A stretch of 64,000 bases of DNA. Origin: Epiperipatus broadwayi. Taxonomy: Eukaryota; Onychophora; Udeonychophora; Euonychophora; Peripatidae. A model generated the notes under the pieces. It ran no database searches, was not told the origin of the DNA, and saw only the letters and a list, made by a program, of their open reading frames with translations. The stretch lies in contig JAQFVV010000021.1 in assembly GCA_028023455.1 (NCBI GenBank), positions 8,648,853-8,712,852 on the forward strand, read 5' to 3'. How positions within the stretch are numbered: position 1 is the stretch's first letter; the number at the start of each line of letters is the position of its first letter. Below, one piece after another: positions 1 to 11,300 of this stretch. The position numbers and the translations under genes were made by a program.

Positions 1-1469
1 TCAGATTTTCTCATTCTCAACTATAGTAGAAAAGTTTATCTAAATTCTTGAACCTGTTTAAGTGATTAGAGGATTTCTGAAAAAGCTGTTTTTATGTTAA
101 GACATTTTTTATACATTAGTGCATATAAGTGATTCTTCAAAATGATTTTCAATGCGCATGTTTATATGTAATGTTGAGAATATTAAACCTATTTATAAAA
201 CAAACAATTCCACATAAGTTATTAAGATAATTCACAAGCTAGATTTCCTAAGAATTATTTACCACTTACCAAATATGAAATATTAAGAATATTAAACCTA
301 TTCATAAATCAAACAAGTTTATATGGGTTATTAAGATAATTTTCAAACTAGATTAATTATTTAAACAAGCTTATTAAAACTTAACATGATTTATTTATTT
401 ATAAAGTATTTTGTTACAGTTTATAATATTTATGTATATACATACACTAATAATTTAACTGATGGTGCGAATATGTAGTTATTTAAAATAGATATTAACA
501 TTTCATGTACTGTATAAAAAATTTACACCCCACCCCCCTCAAATAGGTAAACATAAATTTAGTAACTTTTATACATTACTATATTAATAAAATGTTTACC
601 AAAACCTTTAGATAGTACATGAGCATAAATTTCTTTTGAAATAATTACATATATGTACACACATAGTATGTCAACTCATCCCCTTACCTCCAAACATTAT
701 GGTTTTTTAGTAACGCTACGTGGTGAATTTCTGACTTTATCGTTAATCACAAGGTAGCTTTGCTGAAAAAAAAACATAACGTTGAGCGGGGGAGGGGGAT
801 ATTTGAATTTTTAGTTAGCGATATGCACGACATCTATTTCATATATGTGTGTGCATAATACGTCTAAACTTAACTTGTACAGCGTCGGCAATGCGTTAAG
901 CTGAACAGAAAATTAGAAATATTGCAGATAGAAAAAAATACATACTTCGGAAACCTTATCATCATATATATGCAAAATTTATTGCATATATATGCAAATA
1001 TATACATAATATGTAAGCTTAGTTCTTTCAAATAATTCCACAAATGCATATTTATTCTGCTTCCACTGAATTATAACTTAGATATATTTTTGATTATGAT
1101 CGAAAGATCAAAATATTTAATAAAACATAAAATTTAATAGTATACGCCAAATCCCTTTTTGGAAGTGACTGAGCGTTGTATATTAGAAAAAATAACCAAC
1201 GCATTTACAATTAATTAGACTGACATGATCGCTCCTTTTATCATATTTAAATCACGTTTTAATCTGGTATTTTACTTGAAAATTATAAGTGAAATATTTT
1301 TTTAGACAAAGTAGACATTTTCATCAATGGTATTAATAAATTAAAAATTTAATTAGATAAATGTTATAATTTTTAAAACATACATGTGTATGTCTTTAAG
1401 AATGTATGCATCAATAGATGTGTATATGTGTGCATGGGATCCATATCTATACATGTCTATATGATATGG
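1..1469. other. AT-rich sequence without recognised genes
   Basis: I see no open frame of useful length and no recognisable domain here. A short imperfect repetition (tattaaacctattYataaa) occurs near 180 and 290. A purine-rich run lies near 785-800 and short TA runs near 960-1015. Nothing else supports a feature. Confidence 0.6.
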
Positions 1470-1656
1470 GGATGGAGGGAGGAGAGGCAAGTGGAGTATC
1501 AAAAAAAATAGGGTAATAGGAGACTATAGTCAAGCAGACATATTTTACCATTTTCAAAATTGACTTCCGTTACTGATCATTTTTGCAATCACAATTTATA
1601 TTAGCTTTTCAATATTGAGAGATGATTATAATAAACTTTAATGTTATCATAAAACC

Positions 1657-1990
1657 ATCATCATCATTTTCGACTATAATCATTTCATTGTAGGATAAAG
1701 ATCTCTTCAAATTCAATCTGTCTTCTCTAATCTCTACACTCTCTTCTTCACATCACTTCAGCCTGTTTCCTTATTTCATCAATTTATTTTATATGTAGTT
1801 CCTTTCAAGGTATTTTACAATTTTTTGGAACCCAGTTTAAGATGTCAACTGACCATTTATTATCATTTCTTCTAGCAACCCAACTCCACTTCTGTCTTTT
1901 AATTCTTTCAATGGTGTCAGTAATACCTGCTTGTTCTCTCATTTATGTATTTCATTTCTGATCTCTTCTTGTTACCCCTAACATGTGTCT
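1657..1990 (-). pseudogene. LINE reverse-transcriptase C-terminal tail, degenerate (copy A)
   Basis: Read on the minus strand this is the 3' end of a non-LTR retrotransposon. It aligns to the better-preserved copy at 42917-43400, which gives the fragments TYGSETWTLNRRAIQ, WAGHIARRDDN and RWMDEIRE. The 3' tail is a GAT/TGA triplet run at 1657-1670, typical of RTE-like elements that end in simple repeats. Frameshifts and stops are present throughout, so it is a dead fragment. The clade assignment is an inference from the motifs and tail. Confidence 0.7.
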
Positions 1991-2255
1991 TATGCATAGA
2001 ATGCATATATATATATATATATATATACAATGTGCATAGAATGCATATATATATATATATATATACAATGTGGGAATGAATGAAGGAGAGACAAGTGGAG
2101 TATCAAAAAAATAGAGTAATACAATATTATAATCAAGCAGCCATATTTTACCATCCTCAGAACTGACTTCAGTTACTGACCTTTTTTTAATTTATATTAA
2201 CTTTTCAATATTGAATGATGTTACAATAAACTATAATGAACTTTTTATCATAAAA

Positions 2256-2620
2256 TCATCATCATTTTCGACTATAATCATTTCATTGCAGAATGAAGGT
2301 CTCTTCAAATTCAATCTATCTTCTCTGATCTCTATCCTCTCTTCTTCACATCACTCCTGCATATTTCCTTATTTCATCCATTTATTTTACATATGATCCC
2401 TTTCAAGATGTTTTACAATTTTTTGGAACCCAGTTTAAGATATCAACTGACCATTTATTAAATTCTCTTCTCGCAGCCCAATACCACTCCTGTTTCTACC
2501 TGCTTGTTCTCTCATCCATGAATTTCATTTTTGATTTCTTCTTGTTACACTTCCCACACTTTGTTTAATGGTCTGAAGTATCTGCATTGCTCTTCTGTTA
2601 AGGATCCAAGCAAGAAGAAA
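2256..2620 (-). pseudogene. LINE reverse-transcriptase C-terminal tail, degenerate (copy B)
   Basis: This is the second copy of the LINE tail, created by the 604-bp direct duplication. It shares the 3' GAT-rich terminus at 2256-2268. It extends slightly further toward the reverse-transcriptase body, ending near the segment that in other copies encodes the LNRRAIQ region. Stops and small indels disrupt every frame. No function is expected. Confidence 0.68.
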
Positions 2621-3013
2621 TGCCCAAGTGAGAAGAAAAGTTCATAGTATATTTTGATCTTAAACTCAGAGGTAAAAAGCCAATAAACTCACTACCCTGG
2701 CCACCCATGTCTATAAAGTATATGATTAATCAAATAATAATAACAGGTGCAGTGACAATAACACATCAAGTGGACATTGGGAATATGTCCTGATTGGTTT
2801 TTAAAGCTTCAAACATGAATCAAAATGGCTTATGATCGCATTTAATGAAACACCAGAAGTGAATGTTTACCTTTGATTGAGAGCCTTTTGCTCTCAAGTC
2901 AGTCATACTAACTACTTTGTCAGTTTTATCTTGTGAACCTAAGGATATAAATGATTGCAAAAATTTTAATAGTAAGTAATTTAAAAATTGTTTATAATTG
3001 TCTCAATTATTTT

Positions 3014-3049
3014 CTGATGAAGGCTGTTGATTAGTCGAAACTATTAGTT
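3014..3049 (+). ncRNA. Hammerhead-ribozyme-like motif (isolated)
   Basis: Visible elements in order: CTGATGA (3014-3020), a possible stem II (GGCT 3022-3025 with AGTC 3033-3036, one G-U pair), the core GAAA (3037-3040), and a possible 3-bp stem III (ACT with AGT, loop ATT). H17 would be T at 3049. One extra A sits between CTGATGA and stem II, and stem I pairing with the AT-rich flanks is poor. The same CTGATGAAGGC start occurs in the fold-back family elsewhere in the window. It may be a decayed ribozyme or a chance match. Confidence 0.35.
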
Positions 3050-3173
3050 AATAAAATCAAAATAGCATTGGCTTCAAATACATAACATCTTTTAATATTT
3101 AAGTAGAAGTGTTGGCTACATTTTTGCATCATAACTTTTTAATTAGGTAATGATAAGCATAAACAAAATTAAG

Positions 3174-3492
3174 CAGGCAAAATTCTCCATACAGTAGTTC
3201 CACCCTGTGCCAACCAGAGTAATTAATGGATGCCAGAAGGCTTGTGCATAAAATCCCTATCTAGTGCCTAATCATCCAATATCCACAGATTCAATTTCAT
3301 TCTCATAGTTTTGTAGTTAAGTAGAGATAAAAGATGGCTGCTGGAGGGTTGTATATGCGCAAGTCTTCTAACATCCATTGATTATTCTGTTTGGCACAGT
3401 GTGGCACTACTGTATGGAGAGTTTTGCCTGTTTAATAACAGTTATGTGCTAGCATAAGAGATGTTGATCATGTGATGTTTGGTGTCATAAAC
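3174..3492. mobile_element. Fold-back element, family 1 (GCAAAACTCTC arms)
   Basis: The left end is GCAGGCAAAATTCTCCATAC and the right end carries the inverted counterpart (TATGGAGAGTTTTGCCTG), followed by the outer arm ending in gatcatgtgatgtttgg. The interior has the family segments for 'ttaatggatgccagaaggctt' and its inverted partner 'catccattgattattctg'. The hammerhead core region of other copies is deleted here (about 3280-3290). It has no coding capacity. The structure is that of a non-autonomous mobile element. Confidence 0.7.
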
Positions 3493-3499
3493 AAAATTA

Positions 3500-4130
3500 T
3501 TAAAACTTTTGTTTATTTATTTTTGATTGCATAAAGTAAACAATTATTTATTTGCAAATACTGTCAATTACATATTTTATCAAATCAGTCTAAAATTTCT
3601 GAATTTGAGTCTTATTTATATGGTCTAAAAAATACTAGTTAATTTGTTCTAAAAACAATTAATTCTTTCAAAGAATAATAGTTAATTTGTTTTAAAAACA
3701 TTTAATTCTTTCAGAACTATAGCTATCTCTTAATTTAAATCCTTTCCGAAAGACTTCAAGATCAATATACATTTTAAAAAAATTTATTAACTTTTAAAAA
3801 CAATGATAAGTTCTTTGTAATTTTATGTTAATCTGTGCTTTTAAGAAAATTGTTGATTCAGTTAACCTTTTTGTGTTAAGTTATTATTAAAGTAATATAA
3901 GACAGCCTTGTGATAAAAATAAGATTATTATCGTATCTTTTCCCTTTACAATAGATATGCATCAATAATATTAAAAGTTACAAATTTTTTAATCTGTTTT
4001 TGAAGCAAAGACTTACAGAAACAAGATATATAGAAAATCAATTTATCAATCTAATATATATATATTATTATTATTAAATTAGTTTAAAATTAATATTATG
4101 TTTTTGTTTTAAAGATTTTACAGAAAGTAA
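3500..4130. other. AT-rich sequence without recognised features
   Basis: There are short internal repetitions such as 'ttaatttgttYtaaaaacaWttaattctttca' near 3640-3710. I see no coding signal or known element. A TA/TTA microsatellite lies at about 4054-4075. Confidence 0.5.
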
Positions 4131-4136
4131 TTTTTC

Positions 4137-4240
4137 TACTGTTTTCCTGAAGGTTTGTGATGATGGTGTTCTAATTGTATTTTTATATTAGAATATTTCC
4201 ATCATTTAATATATGTATTGAATGTTTTCAGAAAAATCAG
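4137..4240 (-). repeat. Inverted SINE tail fragment
   Basis: On the minus strand this matches the 3' portion of the SINE at 4381-4665: the block cattcaatacatatattaga, gatggaaata, then ataaaaatacaa. It lies inverted upstream of that SINE. A fold-back arm fragment (4240-4345) is sandwiched between the inverted tail and the SINE body. Confidence 0.65.
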
Positions 4241-4345
4241 GAGGAACCTCATAGATAAGTATATGAAGCCAGTAAACATCACATGATCACCATTTCTTAT
4301 GCTTGCTGCATGTGGCAATACATATAGTGAGTTTTTCCTATTTTA
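4240..4345. mobile_element. Fold-back family 1, outer arm fragment
   Basis: It contains the outer arm gtaaacatcacatgatcacc followed by 'atttcttatgcttgct', then a shortened inner arm (caatacatatagtgagtttt). It lies between an inverted SINE tail and a SINE body. It is too short to contain the hammerhead segment seen in other copies. Confidence 0.6.
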
Positions 4346-4380
4346 ATAAGTATATGAAATTTACTAAAGACTGTTGCCTT

Positions 4381-4665
4381 TGGCAGGATGGCTCAGTTTG
4401 TTAGAGTGTTACTTAAAATTGAAAACTCAAGAATCCAAGGACCCAGGTTTGAATCCCATGCTAGTAACTGTCAATGGTCAGGCCAGCAACACCTGAAAAA
4501 GAGGGGATACCAGTACCTCTCAAAACATTGTGCATATATTAAGCTATTTGATGTGCTATTACTAACAGTTGAATGTATTTGGAATATTTAAATAAGGTTA
4601 ATTTTTTCTAAAGACATTCAATACATATATTAGATGATGGAAATAGTCCAATATAAAAATACAAC
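4381..4665 (+). mobile_element. tRNA-derived SINE
   Basis: The 5' region has an internal RNA polymerase III promoter layout. An A box-like segment (tggctcagtttgttagagtg, from about 4389) and a B box-like segment (ggtttgaatccc, 4446-4457) are separated by tRNA-like spacing. The tRNA-unrelated body has diagnostic blocks: actgtcaatggtcaggccag, cacctgaaaaagagg and tgctattactaacagttgaa. The tail block contains cattcaatac and gatggaaatagtcc. Related copies lie at 5262, 13085 and 40915, plus inverted tails at 4137 and 34372. A 67-codon open frame across it is a by-product. Confidence 0.75.
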
Positions 4666-5255
4666 TAATATTTCTATAGTAGTCAGAAGTGGATGAAGTA
4701 TCTTGTGGTACAATAATAATATAATTGTTTGCCACATCCATGGCTTAAATTCAAACCTATTCTAAATAAACTGATTTTTTAAAAATTAACATGGACTTTT
4801 CTGTCAGCTATTTCATTCACAACCTGCTCAATTCAAATTCATGCTGAATAAATTAACTTTTAAAAATAGACTTGAATTTTTTTCTGTCAGTTATCCCATT
4901 TACTCAATTACTTTCAATATTGGTCAGTAATTGATTGCCAAGATATTCTTAACTATTATAAAGATGAAAATCTATCTAAACTTTTACCATTTGTGAGTTG
5001 AAAATACTGCTAAATAGTATCTTCTCTTTTGTTGTTACTTTAATAATTTCTGTTGAAAAGTCTTTGTTATGCAATGGAATATGTAAATATTTTACTTTTT
5101 TAAAAAGTTATGCCTAATATTTTTAAAGATTGTTAGAAATATTTAATTTTGATAATTTTTGATCAAACTTAGTTTCTAGTAATTTGTATGGTTAAATCAT
5201 AATATTTATTTTTGACCAGTTTTACTGCAATTTTTAATTTTAGAAATAATTATAT
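4666..5255. other. AT-rich sequence without recognised genes
   Basis: A short direct repetition of 'cagctatttcattcacaacc...ttcaaattcatgctgaataaa' type sequence lies at about 4730-4920. No open frame, RNA fold or transposon terminus is recognisable. Confidence 0.45.
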
Positions 5256-5261
5256 ATTGGA

Positions 5262-5535
5262 GGAATAGTTTAATTAGAGTTTTATCTTAAATTCAATATT
5301 CATGAATCCAAAGATCCAGGTTTGATTCCCATGTTAATACTGTCACTGGTCAGGTCATTATCACCTGAAGAAGAGAGAAGATTAATACCATTTGAAATGC
5401 TGTGTTATATATTATTCTGTGTGCTATTACTAACAGTTGAGGGTAGTTGGAAAGTTCAGATAAAGTTTAATTCTTTTTTAAAGACATTCAATATTTAATA
5501 TCAGAGGATGGAAATAGTCCAAAATATAACAACTA
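5262..5535 (+). mobile_element. tRNA-derived SINE, second copy
   Basis: It is the same family as 4381-4665. The B box is ggtttgattccc (about 5317-5328), followed by actgtcactggtcaggtcat, cacctgaagaagagag, tgctattactaacagttgag and the tail gatggaaatagtcc. The A box region is eroded (taattagagttttatctt). It is full length by comparison but diverged from the first copy. Confidence 0.72.
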
Positions 5536-5798
5536 TTAAAATGCTATTGACACAAATCTTCCAACAAACATTAATTCTGGGGATCTTTCTTAATTCTGGC
5601 CATTTATTTGCTACATAATATTATGTTAAATCAATCTTTCCCAAAACTTAAATTTGAAACTTTTCATTTTAAATCTACAAACTTAAAGATTTTGAGTAAA
5701 GGATGCCAAATGGACATTTATAGTTTCCTGTATGTAAGTTAAAATACCTTTCATATGGATGAAAATCAATTAGAGGATGCTTCTAATTATTATTAGGG

Positions 5799-5903
5799 TG
5801 CAAATTGTGTAAGGAAAGCATAGAAAATATTTGGCATCTGTTAATTCAATGTAAATTCTTGAAAGCAGACAGGGTACAAATAATGAAAGTTATGGAAGAA
5901 TAA
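5799..5903 (+). pseudogene. LINE zinc-knuckle relic (CX2CX9HX4C)
   Basis: A short frame encodes CKLCKESIENIWHLLIQC followed by KFLKADR. This is a CX2C...HX4C arrangement like the zf-RVT zinc-binding segment found C-terminal to many non-LTR reverse transcriptases. The frame stops at 5901-5903 and upstream at 5784. Downstream sequence to about 6150 is G-rich on this strand and may be further decayed coding sequence, but I could not assign it. Confidence 0.5.
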
Positions 5904-7250
5904 ATATGTACAATGTGATTATACAGAAAATGGTGTATTGGTTTTTGTGCTGGATTTAGGAAAAGATAAGGGGGTTTTAGATATGAAGACCATGGTGTTG
6001 GCAATGATTATGTTGTGGAAATGAGATGGAGCAGATTATGGGAAAACTTAGGGTGTGGAATGGAAAGAGAAGGTAAAGTGGCTAACAGGTTTCTCTGGGT
6101 ATAGTAGCTGAGAGCTTCCTGACTTCATATAAGGATAAGTCACAGTGCATCACATCACATTAAGATTTTTTTCCCCTAATATTTCAATAGCAAATCTCAG
6201 ATATTAAATCATTATTATGCAATTTTGAATACTAAATATAGCCACAATAACAATCATGTCAGTTTTCCTTTTATAAATATCCATTTTTAAAATTCTCCAC
6301 GCGTTAATAAGTTTTGACATAAAACCACACACACACACGTAATAGAAGTAAATAAAATTATAGACCAAAAAGTAGGTGGTTGTAATCAAGCAGTAAGTAT
6401 TAAACCAAGTGGATATTACATCGCCATGGGTGTTAAGATACCGTAGATATTCCTTGCAACGATATTTTCGAAAATTTCATATTCGAAGCTGCAACTGAAG
6501 TCTTAATTATATATATAAACTATTTTATTATTTTGCAATTTTAATTCATTTCGTTTTGTTTTCTAGATAATTTAATTTTCATTGCAAATATTAATTGAAT
6601 AAAATTAAATTGGGAATTGGTCGTTATGGTTTTAAAGATGCATTACTGTTTTAATCAATTTTTTTTTAAAAAGATTAAAAGGATTAGATAAATAATTATT
6701 TTTACAATCATTTTTTTTTAATCAATTTAATTTTCTTAAATATTTTTAATGTGGAATCTATTGATTTATTTTTGTTTAAAAAGATTGTAAGTAAAATGCT
6801 TACACATTTAATTATTGATTTTGAAATATTATTTTAAAAATATTATTAATTAGAATAAAGTTAAAGGTTTAATTAAGAAATGCTATTGGACATACAACTG
6901 TGAAATATTTTGAAATTTAAATAATTTATTGACAAATTTTTTTTTATTAAAACATTTTATTTTATTCTTTTACTCTTTGAGTCTTTTTTTTTTTAATCGT
7001 TAAGAACACAATATAATTAGAAAATTAATTTTTAAAATTATTTCATGATTAAATTTATATTTAAATAGACATTCTACTGATATTGAGATAAAACAGAATT
7101 AATATGCAATACCAAATATTCTAACTGAAGATGATTGCCTGGTTATATTGATAGGTGGAAATTAGATTAATAATAATATATAGAAATAACATTTTAATAA
7201 AATATTAAATATGGGAAGATAACTTTTGGTTTAATATGATATAAATCAAT
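5904..7250. other. AT-rich sequence, no gene seen
   Basis: Up to about 6150 there may be further LINE decay. From 6160 onward the sequence is very AT-rich with poly-T and poly-A runs. The minus-strand frame at 6204-6389 contains a CA/GT microsatellite and has low-complexity composition. I see no supported feature. Confidence 0.45.
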
Positions 7251-7254
7251 AATA

Positions 7255-8040
7255 ATACTGAAATACAAGTATAGTGTATATACTTAACCTACATGTAATT
7301 AAAGAGATTTGAACCCAGACTTTTAAGTTCCCTACAGTCATCTAGTCTGTCCAATATAACGAATACATATGACCACATGCATGTAAAAAGATAAATGATC
7401 TCCAATATATGTATTTCATGCTAAAGTAACACTCATCAGTTGATATGGATCATCATCTCCCACACACACATATATAATCAGTGCTCAATTTATATTAACA
7501 TAGCAAATCTAAAACTTTAATGGACAGCCTTTAATCCTCACAACTCTCCAACTCTTCAGACATTTATATCACCGAAAATATGATGATGGAATGCTCAAAG
7601 CCATTGATAATGCTAATATTGCAATCATATCCATGTTGGCCTTAAGTCAATCTGATCCCTCATATGTAGAAACTTAACAAATCTATTTAAATATACAGAA
7701 GACTGATGGGCAGAATACAGGCTGAATATAGTGTATATATTTAACCTAGATGTAAATAAAGGGATTTGAACCCTGACTTTCAAGCTCCCTACAGTTATCT
7801 ACTCTATCCAATATAATTGATACATATGCTCACATACATGTGAAAAACATATATGATCTCCAGTATACATATTTCATGCTGAATCAGCATTCATCAGGTG
7901 GTCCAAATATTCATCTCACACACATATTTAAGCAGAGTTCAGTTTATATTAATATAGCAAACATACACATTTTAATGGACAGGTTACACTCCTCTCACTC
8001 TCCAACTCTTCTGCCATCCATATTACTGAAAATCTGATGT
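7255..8040 (-). repeat. Tandem pair of tRNA-like repeats, period about 457 bp
   Basis: Two head-to-tail units share the anchor tagtgtatat at 7272 and 7729. Each unit contains, on the minus strand, a B box-like GGGTTCAAATC (complement of gatttgaaccc at about 7308 and 7763). Each also contains the blocks 'gatctccaRtatacatatttcatgct', 'catcatctcacacaca' and 'caatttatattaa.atagcaaa', and an AT-rich CT-containing tail. The tRNA-like promoter suggests a SINE origin. The unit arrangement suggests local tandem amplification. A 65-codon frame in the second unit is not real coding. Confidence 0.7.
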
Positions 8041-8310
8041 TTGAACACACAGATAAACGTTTTCATTCTCAAAAAGTAAGGAGATTTTAATTGTAGCCAT
8101 GTTCAGAAAAGTAAAACAAAAAAATTGACATGACTTTCTCTGCTTAAATCCATTTACAGTATTCAGAGACATCTATTGTTAGCTTGAATAATCAACAGAT
8201 ATTACATGATAGTGTTATTACATCTACAGTGGTAGGAAAGGTTCTCTTTTCCCTACTCCAGAGCCATTTATTGTAAGTTTGAGAAATGAGTTGATTTTTA
8301 TGGTAGTGCT

Positions 8311-8356
8311 ATATATATATATATATTGTAGATATATATATATAGTATATTATGTT

Positions 8357-8390
<34 letters not shown>

Positions 8391-8399
8391 AACATAATA
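8311..8399. repeat. TA array ending in a 52-bp palindrome
   Basis: The palindrome spans 8348-8399. Arms TATTATGTTACAA and TTGTAACATAATA flank a TA run, so the arms pair perfectly and the TA core can also pair. A second shorter TA run precedes it from 8311. Such structures readily extrude as cruciforms or form hairpins. Confidence 0.75.
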
Positions 8400-11300
8400 A
8401 ACTGATCAAAAAGATTATAAAAGATTATTTAATTAAGAAATGATCAAAAGGATTAAGTATATTAAATAATTAAGAAAAGATTCAAATATAAATATTTAGC
8501 TTAATAAACGAAAAGCATTGTAGCTTAAATTAAGTTATGAGAAGAATACCTGAGTAGTAGCTATTAAACAAAAAGGTCAGACTGAGTTATCAATCATATT
8601 AAGGGTCATTGGATTAAATGAAACATACTTCTATAATTAGATTCCTCAAGATATCACAATATCAATAATTATAAACAAATTATTAATAACAACTATTATA
8701 ACTCAGGTATATGGAAATCACGTGAGGTGAGTACACTAGTAACTCAATAAAATATCTGCTCAGGTATACAGACAGTAGATTTTATCCACTTTCATTTCTT
8801 GGTTTGATGTTAAGTGCATATCCAAACAAATACCAAGTGAATATGGTCTAGCAGGGCACCACTAGATTATTTGAATCTAGACACAGTTATATCTAATAAC
8901 CTTTCACATGTACTGGGTTTGAATCCCTTTTGGTACCTTATTTCTTACAAAATGTATGATTTTGATTTTAGACCCATAACACTGTATGCACTAATATTTA
9001 AGTAAACACCTAGGTAACATAAAACATCTTTAAACTGAAGTGGAATTCATTAGACATAAATCATTTCTTAGACCTTAGCATAACAAATGTGTTTCAATAT
9101 TTTTTTTATAAGTTTTACTAGCTCAGATTACTATTAATTTAGGATGGCAATTCACTCATCCTTGCATGAAATAGATGATGGGATGGTGGTTATAATAATA
9201 CTAAGAAATCACTAAATACTATGAAATCAATATTTATTTATGGCCTTTAAACATTTAAACAGCTCATTAATTAAAACGTTGATGATGATGATGACGATAA
9301 TGATAACAATAATGACAATGGTTTCAACCACAGCTTTAGGACTAAGCCTAAACATAAAACCTAATTTTTATAAAGAAATTCATAATTATTGTTAATCTTA
9401 GCATATTTAATCATATCTTAAACAACTAATATTCAACCATTGATGATGAATGATCACACTTGATAAAGACTACTCTTAATGAAATATATACGCCTCATTT
9501 AATAACATAAACTAATATTTATTACTGCATTTCTAACATATACATAAAAATTTCTATATTTACATGAAAATTTATATTAACAATAACAACACTAATCATA
9601 ATCGACTGTTTTAAAATCATAACATTAAATTTTAAATTCTTCCCCCTTTCCCATAAATGTATTTCAAAAGTATATTGTATTAAATTGGGTAACCAATTTG
9701 TTAAAATGTTCCATCCACAAGAAAAGTATTTCATATAAAAAAAAATATTCACTCATTGGCACACATACCCTTATAAATCTAACATGTAAGTAGAATGACA
9801 AAAATAAATGTTAGTAAAATTGGAAAGAGCAAGTTTTAGAAACAAGTTTTAAATTATTTTCTCCCCCTCCCTTCTACCTCTGAAATGCTATACTTTCTTA
9901 AAACAAAATAATTTAATATTTTAACACTGCTTATTACTTCACATTCGCACACAATTATACACATGTAAAAATATTATTATGTAGGTGTGTGTTTTATCCC
10001 ATAATAACAAAATATTATTTAAAACCAAAATAATAATACAAAAAATTATTTTACACATTAATATTTCATAACTGTAAATTAATAAACAAATAATTTTGAT
10101 ACATTCAAGATCATTTATGAAGCTCAAGGTTATTATTGGTAAGAAATTATTGGTTTTAATCGATCTGAATTGTCTTTAAAAGTTCTTTAAATAAACTATA
10201 CCACTTTATAGCTAAAATTTTATTAAGACTCTGATATCATAAAGAAAATAGATATAAAAAGTCATATTACTGATCCTTTGTTTTGTGGCGAACTTCCAAG
10301 GGTTCAAACTTGTCTTGTATAATGTCTATATTTCTGCAGCTACCATTTCCATTTTATGTTGGAACAATCTCTTTCTTGAGGTGTATAATTGTTTGATGAT
10401 GATGATTCAAATACGGTTATTTGCTTTAGTGGACAATTTAGAAATTCTTATACCGATTTTAAATTTTTCCGTTCAGCATGATTCTCGTCGTGGATGAAAT
10501 ACAGCAGTTGTTTTCACATTGTAATTTTTCTGAGGTTCAAACTCAGTTACTGGAACAATTAATTGGATTCGATAATTAATATTTATTAGTAGATTAATTC
10601 ATCTTTCTGATCTCTTTCGAATGCAGTTGAATGTTTTCTTCTTTCCAGCTAAAAACATCTTATTTCTCTGGTCAGTTGAAAGGTGTAGAATATTATTTTT
10701 CAGACAAGACATCTTTTCCTTCCTATATGATCTGCAGCTCCATGATGGTCAGGTAAAAGGTGAGACATATATATAATTTTTCTACCCTGTCATTCTTATA
10801 TTTTCAACATTCAAAACTTGATATAAAAAAATGATTTAAAAAAAAATTATCTAGCAGAACTACAAATGTTTGTCTGCTTTAGTTTCAATAATTTTTAAAA
10901 AGTCTGTCTCACAATATATTATAATAACAATTATCTAATAGCTCAACTGATTTTCCAGACTGCTTTTATATCCGATTTTTGAGTCAACTCACCCAATTAG
11001 AGTGATAGTGTAACTTTCTATTTTTGACCAACTCAAAAAATTACACACCTGGTTTTCAGACACTTTTGTCTTGAAAAAAAAATAGACTTAATCCTTTTTT
11101 CTTACACCTAGGTAACATTCAAATTTTGAGCTTCCTTCTTTAGATCTTAAGATGAGACAATTTCAAAATTAGACTTCCCACCAAGCTTAAGCTCCCAAAA
11201 TGACAAACAATCATTTATAAAAACAAAATTGCTACAAAAACAGATATCTGATTCAACAGATTTTCTCCCTTCTTCCTTTCAATATATAATAAATGTAAAT

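Larger units (their letters stand above)
1470..2620. repeat. Direct duplication, period about 604 bp, containing LINE tails
   Basis: The segment beginning near 1480 (anchor gtggagtatc at 1491) recurs beginning near 2085 (same anchor at 2095), giving a period of 604 bp. The match runs through the unique-looking leader (poly-A, tcaagcagMcatattttacca) and on into the LINE-derived 3' end. The duplication therefore postdates the LINE insertion. Short TA arrays at about 2006-2028 and 2046-2065 mark the junction between units. The two units differ at many positions, so the event is not recent. Confidence 0.75.

Noticed and set aside
4388-4591. 67-codon frame starting MAQFVRVLLKIENSRIQG.
   Set aside because: It lies in the tRNA-like head of a SINE with A and B boxes. 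The frame is not preserved in the copy at 5262.
10285-10497. 70-codon frame MANFQGFKLVLYNVYIS.
   Set aside because: The ORF starts at a GTG codon rather than ATG, is hydrophobic throughout and has no recognisable domain.
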